A stretch of 64,000 nt of DNA from Paragonimus westermani (Eukaryota; Platyhelminthes; Trematoda; Plagiorchiida; Troglotrematidae): NCBI GenBank assembly GCA_008508345.1, contig QNGE01000944.1, positions 62,001 through 126,000 on the forward strand. Reading direction: 5' to 3'. The position numbers and the translations under genes are program-made. The notes under the pieces were generated by a model that had not been told where the DNA came from, searched no databases, and saw nothing but the letters and a program-made list of their open reading frames with translations. Positions 11,491 through 25,514 of the stretch are shown here, one piece after another. The stretch's first letter is position 1; each line of letters opens with the position of its first letter.

Positions 11491-13365
11491 GATTTAGGTC
11501 ATTGCAGAGGCCGCTTACTTCATACACTCTACGTAGGCCATTTGTTGGTGCCAGCTACTTCATTTGATTTCACCTGTACTTGTGTGTAATACTTGTATAC
11601 AATAAGGCCGCCGCTAACTCGTCGTCCTCTGAAAGGTTGACAGTATTAGGCGTAGACGGTCTCTTCCCCCTCTGTCTACTTGGGTCAGTGGATTGCTTGA
11701 TTATCTGAATTTTCGCCTAGGTGGTAGCAACCTTTTGAAGGACAATTCGTATCTGTTTTGCCCGGGTTCTTTTTATGTTGTCAGAAGGCTTTATAGGAAG
11801 TTGAAAAGCAGTTGCTATGTGAGCGGTTATTTCTCGTTGGTAAAATTCTCCCGGATTTTCGTCGTGTGAGTTACATTGCTATATATTAACTCATTTCCGA
11901 CTTAGTTGAACCGTTTATCTCTGACTCAGTTGAGTCCGTACCTTGGTCACCATTAACGAGAACTGTGTTACATTGTTTAATCCCTATGTAAAAAAAGAGG
12001 GCTGAACAGAATAGTCGACTGGCGCAAACGTTGAATATCGATCTGTTCAGTTTGAACTCCAGTATTGTTATTTCCTAAACATTTGAAATCCTGCTTAGTT
12101 CGTTAATCTACTGAGTTGATTGTAGATTGTTTTTTCGATAGAGTTTTCTGGTATGATGTCATAAGGTAGTAAAAAGGTGTTGAACTAGATCCAGATGACT
12201 GATGTGGTCTGCTTTGCTCACGCCTCCAGATGCGCACGATAAAAGGGAATTTATATCAAGACCGAGACCCAACCCTCACAGAAACAACCTCTGATGATTA
12301 CTAGATTACCGTTAAAACAAAGCATTGCTATCTGTGGGCCCAAGAAGACTGTAAGTAGTCAAATACCTAGACCAACAGGGACACTGACAACGTGAAGATG
12401 AGTGCAACCATCCAGTTTGCACATCGAACGGAACAACCTAGTTGTGGTTTTCCGAAAGTAAGCATGCTCCACTACAGGAGGATGCATTGTTTCGGAAAGG
12501 TGAGCGCAGACAACCGAATGGGGAACCATTTCAGAGCAGTCTTGCGTGGTAATCATGTTCAAGGTCGAATATGGCAGATCACAGTTTATTGGTGAAATTC
12601 ATTACTGACGGAATTTAACAGTTTTATGCAGAATGGATCATCGGAAACAGATGCAGATATCCGCTGAACATTTGAGTAACAGTCAGTGTTATGATGTCCG
12701 GTTATGTCAAGCGTTTTCATAGCCAAGCCAGTCCTAGGCTTTCCATGTGAACAGAAATTGGAACGAACCTCCTTGAATTGGCTTAACTGACAATAATGGA
12801 TCGAAAACATGGAAGTTACATATTTGGCTTCTTCGTGATCAAAAGTGACTCAACATTTATACTTGGAAATGACGTTATTTCACACATACGGTTTGTTGCT
12901 TCTGAACACTTACTTTGGTTGATATGCTTAACGAATGTAATATCTTTAGGCAGTTTGTTGTGTTCTTTGGTTTAAATTCTGATCAAATACTAGAAATCAT
13001 CAACTTGTCAGCGTCCCCGAAGTAGTACCACTTGCATTACCTGTCTTAATAAGTCTGGTGACCACACGAGAGAAGGTCAGATGAGGACTAGACATAATGT
13101 TAAAATATGTCATCACTCATGTGCGTAAACCGATGAATTCGATTTGCCTGGTCGATATAAGATCGAAAACAAGCGGTACATCGATACCGTTTCACTGACT
13201 GCTGCTTTAAGATGATGGAAATTCAAACTGCAACAGTAGATAATATCTTGCCAATTTATTTATCACGGTGGATTTTTCGTCAATATTTTGTTAGCCAGGG
13301 TTGCACTAAAATTCAAGTTAACCAACGACGCTTAGTACTCTATTTGGTTGCTTCGACTATTTAAG
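11491..13365. other. Probable intron
   Basis: Contains a 67-codon open frame (12392-12595, +) with GTAAGC and GTGAGC inside it and an overlapping minus-strand frame. Neither has a recognised motif. A further GTAAGT occurs at 12352. Confidence 0.35.
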
Positions 13366-13707
13366 TCTGTCCTTTGGATTGGGAGTATCGCGTCCAATCT
13401 TCCGGAACCGCCTAGTACACGCTTCAGAGAACATCACGGAAGCCTTCTACGTTGTGAACGATGTTTGGTCTTTGAAAAACGTGCCAAAATGTATGAACGT
13501 TTTTGTATCTGTGTTTGAACAAAGGTATTTACCTAACACAAAAGTAGATACTGTTACAGATGACAAAAGTGACTTTCCATTAGTAATTGCTGGTCTTCGA
13601 AAGACTGAAAGCGGATCCGGCAGGAGAGAAATTTGTAACGGAAATGATGATCCTAGCGATTGTGAATGCAATGTCGGATTTGAACAAGATTGTGACACAC
13701 CGCTGAG
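13366..13707 (+). CDS. Probable exon ending in half an EGF-like module
   Basis: The frame is open from 13322 to 13708, about 129 codons. The start used here is the TTTAAG acceptor ending at 13365; one after CTTAG at 13335 is also possible. The C-terminal part carries C-x8-C-x-C-N-V-G-F-x3-C, which is the spacing of cysteines 3 to 6 of an EGF module. The exon ends CTGAG|GTGAAG with two bases of a codon left over. The next exon (19318) starts with one base and continues C-D-H-D-V-D-E-C, so the phases match and two EGF-type segments become adjacent. About 80 residues before the EGF half show no recognised domain. One potential N-glycosylation site (N-I-T) is present. It would lie in the extracellular part. 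Confidence 0.6.
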
Positions 13708-16700
13708 GTGAAGACAGGCAACTTTAAACTCCGTTCATAGATGTTCCAATACCATCCTGCCTTGCTTCTGGATTTCCATTAGGAGAGTGCTCACTGCGAA
13801 AGTAACAAATTTGACCTAGAGACAGTAAAGTTACAAAAAACGAATCGATGTATTATCACCAACAAGCTTCCGTTTCACATTCTTAAATAAACATCAGCGG
13901 GCTTTGTGATCGGTGTTTGAAAATATCATTTCGGACGGATTTGCTGAAGCCTGATTGGCATCACTTTCGTCTATCTAAATTTAGAAGCTAGGTGTGTATC
14001 CGTCTTGGTCCCGGAACATCCTGCACACCATTCAATATTCGTTGAACCTCCAGCTCCTGGTTCACCAACCCGATCTGATTTGCATTTATTGGTAACTTGT
14101 TTTTCACCTCATTAATACAAACAGACACAGTCCATCTCGGATTGTCAGTATGCACTGACCGCAGCCACAATGGCCTGAAATGGTGTTCAGAATGTTTTTT
14201 GATGCTCACCAGTAAACCGACACCCCACGACCGTTTTTGTCCTTGTTTGAATTCATCAGACAAAGAGTCTGAGTGGAAGACTAATTGCTCTGTCAAGCAT
14301 TCTATCCCGACTTGGATGCTCTATCCGGATCCCTGCTGTGCGGCTTCACCCAGTCTGCTAGCGAGGAATCAGGAAGCACACCACTGCGGAGAAACACACT
14401 ATGATGCCTACTTCAAGTTCGACAAAGGAATGAAATCTATGTAAATATGAAGTACGAATTAGTCACCAAATATGGCCATTTACAAGTTGAACCAATGTTC
14501 AGTTGTTTAGGCCACTTCGCGATTAAGTGGTCAAGTAGGATCAATTCCATATTCGTTGCCCCCTGATTGGTTCGTCGGGCTAGGACGATACCCTTGGTTG
14601 CTTCAACTAGAAAAATGTGCACGCCACTGTTTGGTTGATGAAATATTTCGTCAGCTGTCACCGATGACATGATTCGATTGTTGTGATGATATCGTCTCAT
14701 AACAGTTTCGATGGTCTTCGGTTGTTGCAAACAGAAATAGGTTGGACAAGCACAATATGTCTTGCATTCAGCAGTCTATGTCATTTCATTATCGAATCCG
14801 ACAGACCATTTAGTCAGGAGTGGGATTATCCTTCGAACACCTGCAAAAATTTTATGTCCCTGCCAACGCAATGCCATCGCATACTGGTCAGTAGACACTC
14901 TTTGATGGTAGTTCTTTTGGGAAAACCTTGAGTGCCCAAATGTTTTTTCCTCCGAATCATCCTCATAATCAGATCATTTTTAACTTCATTGTCAAAAAAA
15001 GTTGAATTGGTCACAACTTGACCGTCTCAGTCTTCAACGCTATGTAGTAACATCGCTATTTGGTAGTTTTCCATCCTGTGACTAAGTGGCCTGGCACTAC
15101 AAAGTCAGACTTCTCACTCCACGTTCTCCTTGCTTCAAGTAATCATTTGTTACCGGCCACACCCAACGTCTGTAGAACATTCACAATGTCACCTCGTGGG
15201 TCGACTTGCGGGCTTCTGTTTCTTTTCCTGGAAATATGTCGCACGCTTGGCTAGTGTTCCAATAAAGTCAGGACGACGAGAGTTTGTGTGACACAGAACA
15301 ACCTCAAATTTTCGGAAAAAGTACCCTCCCTAATAAGAAACGATGTTTTTATCTAACGGTTGATATTAATTAACAGTTGTTTTGCGGTTTTATTGGTCTG
15401 GTCGATATCACATTTCATGGCCTTGAGTTCGGCTATTTTTCTCCGAAGCACGCTGATCCAAGCTGTCTTAATCAACACATCCCGTAAACAAGCACGATGC
15501 AACAGCTGGTCACTATTCTGATTGGTTGACGCTGTCTGATTTGATTTTTGCACGCAACACCCTCTGTGTGAAGCCTCCATTAACTGCACGTTTTCCAGTG
15601 AGAGAGCCACTCTTGTCCAATTTCATTAGAGAAGCTTTTCGTCCACAGAGCATAAGTGTACATAAGTCGAGAAGGAAATGTTCGCTGTAGTCGCCACAGT
15701 GGAATACTTCACCATACACCTTCGGAAGAGGTGCATTGTTTGTCACATACTTCTGGATGCCACTTACAGTAGCTAAGTCGATTGAATGGAACAGTTACTA
15801 GGCCCTTAAGGCATGATGTGAAGTTAAGGTATTACGAAACAATATCAATAAACATTGTACGTTGAATGTACACTCTCCAAAACATACGTATTCTTTTCGG
15901 AAGAAAACGATTTTGAACAAGAAACGTCTATCATTCTGGAAAGTCATGTGATCCTGCGAGAGACTGCGATGATGCACTGATACACGCAGTAATCTGGGAT
16001 TCAATGTGGAGGGGGTGTGTCGAATCAGCCTGAAAAATGTGACTAGAAACAAAAACGAACTTACCACGTATGCTTCTTATCGATTGTAACGATATCAACA
16101 AATTCATCCATGTTAGCATCCATAGAAAAGTGATTTGCGTTTATCAAATCTCGTCAACGAAATCTGAGTACTTTGACGTATCTGTAGGCCATTGATGCTG
16201 TATGCCGCCATATTGGTAAAAATATACTTCAAAAAATTGCCTGATTTTGTTGAAGAAGATTCCAGAATCACCGAAGTCAGTGTTGGCTACCGTTACGTTT
16301 GTGGCTGGAGAAAAATAACATTTACTTTTGGTGTCAAGCAGTTGAGATTATGTTGATGTAAACGGTTGCTTGATGAACAGTTCGTTTTCGGGGTAATTAC
16401 CTGACAACTTATACTGGTTACTAAGTTCTATATGACAATACCATGCGTGCTCAGTTTGATAGACATGGCATTCCAGACATTCTGTTCTCAGTAAATGAGC
16501 CTTACTTGGCGTTCGAGGTGCTAGCTGAAAATTGGGTGTTTCGAAACTAAAAAACGAACTATGCAATTAAAATCAAAACATGTACTCTGAAACTCGCCGA
16601 AACCATCCAGAAATGAGTTCATGAGGCTGAAGAAACATAACCCTTACCTGGGGAAACTTGTTACAGTATATTTCAACGGAGCTTCATCAGACGAACGCAC

Positions 16701-19317
16701 ACAAATTTACTCACAATAACTCATGTTTCACATTCCAAGTCTGTGCACCAATTTATTCAACTGCGCATGGAACATCGAGGGCGCTGTCTAAAGGAGAATT
16801 ACTACCACGAGGCTAGAGGAATACAGATATAAAAAGTAGATTAACACTTTGTATGCACGACGTGCACAATTATTTAATATGATATACGGAGCAACTTGTT
16901 GTTAAGTGTCATGGATGTAACTTATTCAATGTGGGAATCGATTGGGATGTTAGGAGAAATTTATTGTGTTAACGAAGACAGTCTATTTAACCAGACAAGA
17001 ATGTGAAAATGGGCACCACGGAGCCCACCAGAACAAACAACAATTGTGACCGTTAAAAAGGTGAATCTTGAATGTACACACAAATTGTGGAAAAGCTGAT
17101 CACTGCAAATATTTATTATCGATTTGTTCACGCTGGACAGTGTTGATTAATACTTTCACTCACGTTTAGTCCTCTGGCTTATTGCACAACTTCTGTGGTA
17201 AACTGAGTTTTTCAACGCAGTGTAAATTTGTGCACAACATAACAATATCATGAGTTGACCCCGCTTACCTTACAGTCCTGCCATAAAATCTGTTTCAAAG
17301 AATTGAATCAACTTCAAGCGATAAACAGATCCTTCATTGTGAACTCTTGTTGCCTCAATTTCTTTCGTTGATACAGTTCTCCCAACTGAGTACCCAACAT
17401 TTTTTTGAATAGTCCGTCCCGTTATGGCGAACGATTTGTAATCGATAGTTCTATGGAAACGTGTTAAACTTTCACGTCAGCCCATGGAGGATCTATGTAA
17501 TCAATAACACATACGACGAAATTTCTATTGCTTGAGTACAGCTTAAATCGCACCAATTCTCAGAAATAGAAATGAAAAACGTCGGACAATTTAATGTTTT
17601 TCTACAACATTGGGAGCTTTCAGGAAGTTATTCACTACAGTTTCAAGTGGACCTCACAATTTCAGATCAGTTTATTTCCGTTCCTCCCTATGTTTGAAGC
17701 ACTTGCCTGTCTCGTTTATTCTGTGTTGTGTTTTCCTGACGGAATATATTGCTCATGTGTGCACACTAACCGGTACGAATAGAGAAGCGCTTCACAACCT
17801 CAACCATTTGGATACTCATTGGATAACCCCTGATCACTCCTTTTGTCGCTCCACTTGTCATACTCAACTTTGAGCAACTGATTCTGATCACCATCGCACC
17901 AGCGTTTCTGATGCGGCACAAAATGTAATCCTATCTCTATTCCTATAACTTTATGTTGCTTCCATGTCAGCTCATGGTGACACGTTTTTCCGCTTATGCA
18001 ACTATTGCCATTCTGTGCATGAGCTACCCTACTGTCTATTCCATCTGTTCAGTTGGTTGTCTGTCTGTTGACCAAGTATCTAACCGTATCGAAACGTTGC
18101 CCTTATTTCTCAGCCTCATGCGGCAAAGAGACATTTCTAACGAATACCCGTTTGCTCGTTGGCAGTTAAACTAACTTCAACGCGTATACCTTATCAGTCA
18201 TCAAACAAGGACATGGCACATGGTTTTTCTGCTAACAGGTTCTCTTACACACTATGTTGACTGTTTTCGTGTGTGTTGCAGCTAGACTGGTGATCAAGCA
18301 TACCAAATAAGCCTTGTTCACTACTTCGTTGTTTTACGGCCTTGGTGTATATTTTCTAGTATCTGTGTGGTCGAATTTTCCACCAGGGTAAAAAATATAA
18401 TTGTTCTGCATGCGTTATTTCAAATCCTTCTTCATTCTTTATCATGTTACCTTGTCCTTTATTTGCTATTGACAGAATTACATCAGTGGTTGACGCTAGT
18501 GCCTCAGCCACTCGCTACTTTTTCATTCACTTTTGTTTTCTCAAATTACGTGCTGCTCACCTGCTATCCCTAGTTTTTTTCCTTAAGGTTTCGTCATTGT
18601 TCACTAGGATCTTGGAATGTTTATCACCTCGCAGTTGATTTTTCGTGTGAAACTTTGTGGACTTCACTACACCTTATGGTGCGTTTTGAATTCTGTTTGG
18701 ATTTTTTTTAGCCAAACTCATTGCATTTTTGTATGTTCATCCAGGTTCACGTCTAAGCAGATGCTTGTATTCATGCGTGGTTGGGCTTCTTCCATCTCCC
18801 TTCATTTTTCTCAATTTCATTGTAAAATTAATCTTCCTGCAAACGATTTATCCAGAAAACTCGATTGACAATATTCTATCCTCACAGCTTTTTTAAAACG
18901 TTTTCAGAGTGTTATGCAACTTAAATTAAGCATACCAACTGTTTTTCAGTCGTTAAAGCTATGAGTACGTCAAAAACCTAACGTGCACCTTTCTGAGTGC
19001 ATAATACATACCAGTGTTTCGGAATCATTCTCCGACTTGGTTGTTTAGTTTGTAAACTTTTTACCACTATGCTGACTGATGTACATGATGATGCGACTTC
19101 AATTAAAGCGTTACTGACCTTGTTACCAAACGTGATGACCAAATTTTTCGCAGCTGAATAGTCAGCTCAAAGGACTACTCAATAATAACTGTAACACCCA
19201 TATCATGAACGTAAAGCGTATTGTTCACTTGGCACCTTAATACATTTTGAGTTGGTTCACCCATTGGTTTATTCCACTTTGGGTGATCTTGTAGCGTCTA
19301 GTTGGCCTCTTTTTTAG
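13708..19317. other. Probable intron of 5.6 kb
   Basis: No other exon or element could be supported. Open frames on both strands at 13988-14444, 14437-14730, 15353-15746 and 15798-16119 show no family motif. 17594-18868 is pyrimidine-rich on the + strand, which produces several open frames with hydrophobic, low-complexity translations. Confidence 0.4.
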
Positions 19318-19657
19318 ATGTGACCACGATGTGGATGAGTGTACTCATCGACCCATGATTTACCCGTCAGTCATGAGTAACAACAGTTGGTGGCATGAAA
19401 TACCGTACGAGCGGATCGAATGCCACACACCAGGACATGTTCCTTCCCCCTGTTGCGGGGACCAAGCCGTATGTTTGAATATGCCTGGTGGTTATCAGTG
19501 TCGATGTCCTTTGGGGTGGACTGGACATCATTGTGAATATCCGCCTACTTTATGGCCCGTTGGGTTTCAGCCCCCTGTCAATGTAACCACCACTTTCAGA
19601 AACCACAATTGGATGGAACCGAGGGTTCTAGAACCGGTGACCGATATTGTTCCCACT
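19318..19657 (+). CDS. EGF-like exon of a membrane protein gene
   Basis: The exon follows CCTCTTTTTTAG and starts with one base completing the previous codon, then C-D-H-D-V-D-E-C, the typical lead-in of a calcium-binding EGF module. It continues with E-C, C-C, A-V-C-L-N, G-G-Y-Q-C-R-C-P-L-G-W-T-G-H-H-C, which is an EGF cysteine pattern with a clear C-x-C-P-x-G-W-x-G-x2-C end. Spacing is unusual: 25 residues separate D-E-C from the next cysteine and there is an extra adjacent Cys pair. About 45 residues of proline-rich linker with an N-V-T glycosylation site follow. The exon ends in phase 0 at CCCACT|GTGAGT. The part is extracellular. EGF identity is confident; the parent family (cadherin of the Fat type, or another EGF receptor) is not decided. 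Confidence 0.85.
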
Positions 19658-22600
19658 GTGAGTTCGTTTGTTTGTTAAAACAGACTTTCTTTATGACATT
19701 GGTTGAATATTCATCGTTTGTGTGCTGTACGTTTTTGCTTTGGAGCCGTATTCTTGGTCCATGTGAATTGTACCTGATTGTGATAATCATATCCGTCACT
19801 TGGACTGCACCAGTGAGATCGCCGATCGCTCAACCCTACTAAATGTTTTGTGCAAGCTGAAAAATTCCGGATATAAGGTCTATACATTAACTGTTAGCGG
19901 CGCTTTACCCATACTGTTTCAACTGTACTTTGAATTCGTTTTTCACCTGCGCGCCATCCACGCTGTACAATACTTCAAAACATCGTCAGGAGGTCGTAGA
20001 ACGCTGGAAAAAAAATTTATCGGCTCTTCAACAATGGATGCCCTCTAGTGCCATTCATTTCCAATCCCACTGAATTTGAGACAGCTTTGTGGTAATGTAG
20101 CAGACTGACAGATTTTTAATATCACCCTTACAGCTTCTTTATTCACGCTGCACCCATGTTAACGTTGGTCAGAGCAACAGTACACTTTGCACGTGACTGT
20201 GTTGGTATGCGATTTGCGTAAACTGAACGTCATGCGATGATTAGATGGATATTTTGTTGATATACCTCGAACATCGCTCACAGCAGACCACAACCAACAA
20301 ACTAGTACAAGGTAGGTAAATCGCAAATGCGTTTACTGTCGGCGAAACCAAACCTATAACACAAATATTTACATAGTGTAAGAAAGTAGAACACAGTAGG
20401 ACTGAAAGGGTTTACAGTCGGACACCATCTGCTGGGTTGCGGAAAACATTTTGTAACCACATGTGACTGCTCACAATTTTCGCTTATCTCATACCTGTAC
20501 AACTCGGTCTTCGTATTCATGAATGGAATTCAACATGTTAATAGTATGGAGATGTCTTAGCAAACCGCTGGCCATTTTTTTTAAGTTAAACACAGTTACC
20601 CTCCAGGCACAAAATTCCAGTACTTCTTTTCTCATTCTAGCTAAAATCTTGTTGTTTGACCCTTTATAGCGCCTATCCGGTGTTTTTTTGCGGATTGGAT
20701 CTCCGTCACCGCTCCTCCCATACTTGTCATACAAACAAAGTTTGTTAGTTGAATGTTGCTATTTATTGGTTGCATCCTTCGCGTTCCCATGGATTTTCCA
20801 GTCAGCCCATTTCGAGAAAGGAGCACTACATTCAGGTTTTACTGACTTCACATTGGGCACGACCTTATTACCGCACGCAAACGCTCAGCCACACACGCCT
20901 GTTATTAATGCTCAGCTTAGTGACATGAATATTGCCGTTTTTAGCTGGGCTGTGTGTGAAGTAAAAAGCTGGCGCTGAATGCCACAAAAGAATTCACGTT
21001 ATATTTCTCAACTCACCCTCATTTACAACCCAACTGTTTGCTTGCGACGTGTTTATCCTTGTAGGAATGGTAAATTTTGAATTCGACCGACAAATCCCCA
21101 TCCACTTTTTTACTCTAAATAATGGTTAAATTTTCGTAGTTTTGTGAAATCGTGACTACTTGTACAATGCAAATGCTACCCATACCTCATACTGCTAACA
21201 CGTGTTTTTCCCATCACTGGGTTTACGAGCTTGCCTAAACGTATGATTTTTGCATGAATACCCATTGTCGCCCAAGTGGGTTACCTTTTAAACGGTAGGT
21301 TTATTGAAGATGATGAGTAAGATTCTCCGAACGATTACAAGACTTTAGTTACTGTCAATGTGGGTTTGGCTGTAAGGGGTGCAAGGAATATCAGCTGTTT
21401 CGTCGTATACGGTGGATTGATGGTTTATTTGACATACGTAACACTATTCTAATAGGAAATAAAAACAACTTAGCTGTAAAACAGAACGAAGCACATTACG
21501 CTGAACTGCTTTTTCTATAGTGACTTCTTCCACGTGTTACATGACTTGACTCGGTTCCAGTTGGTTTTGAAACAGTGGTTATAGTGTTGTCCTACTAATG
21601 GGAGGACCTTGGATTTCATTAACCGTTGGTTGGCTCTGTTCCACCTCCTGGAAACCTGAAACAATCCCAGACCCTGCATAATTGTGTTGTTGCACGGAAG
21701 AAAATGGTGGATGATGTAATACCAACAACTTATTTTGTTCCTCATATTTTGGTCCGAATCGCATAATTTTGTTCATTTGGACTGGTGAATCATCATCTTT
21801 GTGCGGCAATTACCTCTTAGTCACAACAAGTCGCAAGTCAGGACAAACCGCTTATTAATCGTGGGCGTACGTCCATTTTGACAGTCATTACTCATAGTGT
21901 TGCACTCGTCAATCGCGTTCGCTAACAGCAAACAGCACTACCTTTCAAGAAGGAAACGCCCTACCAGGGAAACGCTTTTATACTTCTCGGTAATCGATTC
22001 CTGCACGGGTGAGTGTTATATTAGTTTAGAGCTCGTGAAACCATAGCAGTCGGAAACCTGTAAGTTCAATAACTCACCGTAGAGCTACGTTCTTACCTGA
22101 CTTTGCATATGTTCAGAAAAACGCAATCGGCTTATATAGAACACCCGTCCTTATGGCAATGTTGATACGTGTTTACACCATCGTTATAGTATATAGGACT
22201 GTTAAGTTGTTACTGGTGGATACTAGTTACGTTTGTAAAATCATCGGTATGAAACCTGTTTGGTCCAATGAGTTCCAGGGCCTAGTAATGCAACCGTTCA
22301 CTCAATCACAGTGTTGCAACTCGACACCGTACTTCTTCCAGCTCAAAATGTGTTCGTGTAAATTTGAGATGTCTAAAGTGAGAGCTGGATTTCAACGGCG
22401 AACATGGTCATATGGTTAAAGCGCACACAGGTGGGTAGGTAGGTTAGCCCATACAGAGTGTGAAGACACGGTTGTGCCGTTTGTACAGGGTAAACCAGGT
22501 TAGCTTGCCTAGATCCAGTTACTTGGGGCATCTTGAACTGACACCGGGACATCTTAAACCGAAAAAGGTAGAGACATCGCACCGGTCATTTGTTAAGCTG

Positions 22601-22867
22601 CTGTTCACTGCGTTACAGTTTGAATTTTCCACTAAGTGGAGAGATTTCATCAAAACAACTCAGGTTTGTAGCCATACTTTTTATCGCCTTGATCAGCCAC
22701 AATTTGTGCTCCAGCGTGTATACGCACCATCAGTTGAAATACTTTGATCCGCTTGCTGAATCATTTATGATCATAGGACTTGTCTTCCATTCTTCTGTGA
22801 ATTATTGTTTTTTCCTACCTATATGAGACCAACACGAACTAAAATCCGAAAATGTTACACTCATCAG
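19658..22867. other. Intron of the EGF membrane protein gene
   Basis: 3.2 kb between the EGF exon and the transmembrane exon, phase 0 on both sides. Short open frames show no motifs, and no repeat was recognised. Confidence 0.55.
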
Positions 22868-23010
22868 GTCAATACAACGAACACTGGAAGCCCGTGGGTT
22901 GTTGCTTTCGTTTGTCTACTTACAATGGTCACGTTGATTCTGATCTGTTTGGTCATATACTATGCCCTTATGGTGCGTAAGAACCGACGGAAAGACGTTG
23001 TGGGACCAAA
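22868..23010 (+). CDS. Transmembrane exon of the EGF membrane protein gene
   Basis: After TCATCAG the exon reads V-N-T-T-N-T-G-S-P-W and then a hydrophobic segment of about 24 residues (V-V-A-F-V-C-L-L-T-M-V-T-L-I-L-I-C-L-V-I). It is followed by Y-Y-A-L-M-V-R-K-N-R-R-K-D, a basic stop-transfer stretch that fixes type I topology. The exon ends at GGACCAAA|GTAAGT, a consensus donor, leaving two bases (phase 2) that the final exon completes. It starts in phase 0, as the upstream EGF exon requires. An alternative, earlier acceptor (TATATGAG at about 22828) would add residues in a different phase. Confidence 0.8.
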
Positions 23011-23874
23011 GTAAGTTTCCAGGGCGCAAGTTACGTTGTTTTATTGGTTGTCTCACTGTTTGCGCCATTTTCTACCTTATTTTTGTTCAATCACGTTCAT
23101 ATCTTACTGAGTGTTTAGTTCAACTCTTGACCGTATGTTTTCTGACATTTGCTAGAGAATGTTAACACACAGAAAGGACCCAATCTAAATTCGCTCTGAT
23201 AGAATCAATTGTTTGTTTATATCGAATATTCGTTACTCTGAACGTCGACAGTGTCGTCACATCGCTGTTGGTGAATATTGTTCCACGTTCTTCATAGAAC
23301 GAAGCATAATAAGCGTTACACGTCTCGGGAAGCAGGCTTTATTTTGTAATTGGTGAGTTAGGTTAGAAGACTTCAGTATTTAGAACGATCCCCGGCTTAG
23401 TTGTTGACAAGACATCGTGTTTGCTCTTCTTTTGTGTGCGCTTCCCCAAAATATACGCTCCCAATCAAAATCGGCAACCATCACAGGCATTGATTGTTCC
23501 TCTTCTTGCAAGTGGTCATTGCAACCACAAAGTTTCATCCAAACTTGTATCGTTCATTGTTGAGTTAGGCTTCCTCCAGTTTCATCACAACAGTTCCGAG
23601 CGGTCTTGAACGATGATCCATTTCCTGAAACACGTCTGCTGTTGATAACTAGTCGCGCGTAGTCTCGTCTACGAGAAGCCAGCTGAGTAACGTTTTCGGT
23701 GGTCGACTCATGGAACGTGTCTGATCGGAAAGAAAATTTTTATAAAAAGCCGTCAGTGTATCAGAGTCTAGACGGTTCGTAGAAGTAGTGCAGGTTTCAC
23801 GATCTGCAGAAGAAATTGAGTATCTTTTAGAAGAAACGCGGCTTCGTTTACTTCAGAACCAACGATGGAGACAA

Positions 23875-23922
23875 CATGTTCTTACTTTGCAAGCGCTCTA
23901 CCAGCTGAACTAAGGTGCCACT
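23875..23922 (-). repeat. tRNA-like 5' half (degenerate, possibly SINE-derived)
   Basis: On the minus strand this reads GGCACCTTAGTTCAGCTGG followed by TAGAGCGCTTGC, a near-perfect tRNA D-arm and box A. The next stem, CTTGC-AAA-GTAAG, pairs but its loop is only 3 nt instead of 7, and no convincing T-arm follows. It is therefore not a functional tRNA. It could be a tRNA pseudogene or the head of a tRNA-derived SINE. Confidence 0.5.
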
Positions 23923-25514
23923 TCTGGAACCGGATAGTTTCACATTTGCGCCCAGTCACCCGCCTGTCCTACTGTCTCGTACAGAATCCACCAAAGGTTT
24001 CAGGGGGTTAACTGCCCCAGAAGTTTTCTCAAATGGTTCACGCAGGGATCCACCAAACTTGAAACCGATAATTTTTGTAATTATCTCTTTTAAATTGTCA
24101 AATCTGTTACACCACCTATCAGTAGTGCACCGAACATCATCCTGTCTTGACAATGAGGGTGCCACTCTTGGAAAGTAATGGCGCATCCTTGCCCGGCTAC
24201 TTAGTTAAGTGTCTTACCAGGATAACTTTGTTAAGTTGACGACCAAACTGACAGAGTACGTTAGGTGTTGCTGGGTAATTAATGCTGCCAGCGATACATA
24301 TTAGCTTACTTTGTTACTGTGTTGTGTTTGAAGCCCGAATTAGTAATGTTCTGTTTTACTTCAACTACCTAGAATCATTCCTTTGTTTCAGTAGAGTTGT
24401 TTTTTACTCATCTTCTCGCTTGTGTTCAGTTCTTTTCACTGACGTAATAGGTTGATCTCTATCGCTTCATTGTGTTTCGAATCACTCGGTTGAAATGTCT
24501 AGATAACTTGGCGTCACACTATGCCGCCTCACGTGGTTTTCGTTAATGGTTGATGACTGAGGCGATGACTTATTCTGTGTATTCCAGCTACCACAGTCCT
24601 TGAGTAAGCTTAAAACAGTGTGCCTCATGAGTTAAGTTTCTTCAAGTTCGCAACTAACTGCTTTGCTACAGAGGTACAGAAGTGGCTCAGTGTTTCACAA
24701 TTTGCGTTTAGGAGCGCAACACTTTTGTCGCCCAAGACACCTTTGGCGGCTGCCCGACCTATTTGAAGTATGAGGGGCATTTTTGAGCGAGCAGCATACC
24801 TGACTATTTTTGGTACATGCAGTAACCATTCCTTTGGACAGGTTTGAAATTTTCAATTACATTCTGAGAAAGGAACCAGTCTGCTTAACTGTTATCACTG
24901 ATTCGGAAATCAGACATTAGCGCTTAACAGCAGTCTTTCTAACATTACACGATTAGAGCCAAACCTCAAATAGTTGCAATGTGTATTTTTCGGTATTTTT
25001 TGTCACATTAAATCCAGTGAGTATTTTATCACCGTCTCATTCTGCGTGTCTCCATGTTTGTCGCTCTGTTGATGAAAACAGTGTTCAAAACTCACAATGA
25101 AGACCACTGCTTCGTCAACACGAATTTACAAAACCACTGATCAGGGAATCAGCCCGCGCGAAGTTTCGATAAAAGCGTTGCGTAAAAATTACACAGGACT
25201 GGTAATGAGTATTGGGAACATCTGAGAGCTGTGTTGAGAGCATAATACGCACGGTATGAGGAGCAGTGTTCCTATATGTGTGCATATGCATACAACTGCA
25301 CGTTAGCCATTGGCCTGAGAGAATAATTCACCGGCAGACACCTGTCATCCCCTTTGCGATCTGAGCTATGTAGTCCTGAGCGTAGCACGCGTTGAGTAGG
25401 TGGCAGTTTCCCCCGGTTTGGTCTGCTACAGTGATGAATGCCAACAGTCGCTGGCTTAGAAACGCTTAGCCACTACCTAAGTTCACACCCTAAGCAGAAA
25501 ACACGGCTATAGAG

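Noticed and set aside
12392..12595. Exon with internal GTAAGC and GTGAGC donors
   Set aside because: No usable acceptor and no phase agreement needed between the neighbouring candidate exons; the opposite strand is equally open.
17594..18868. Series of + strand open frames rich in F, L and S
   Set aside because: They overlap in different frames and reflect pyrimidine-rich DNA; no splice pattern or domain links them.
23875..23922. Functional tRNA gene
   Set aside because: D-arm is good, but the anticodon loop is 3 nt and there is no T-arm or acceptor closure.
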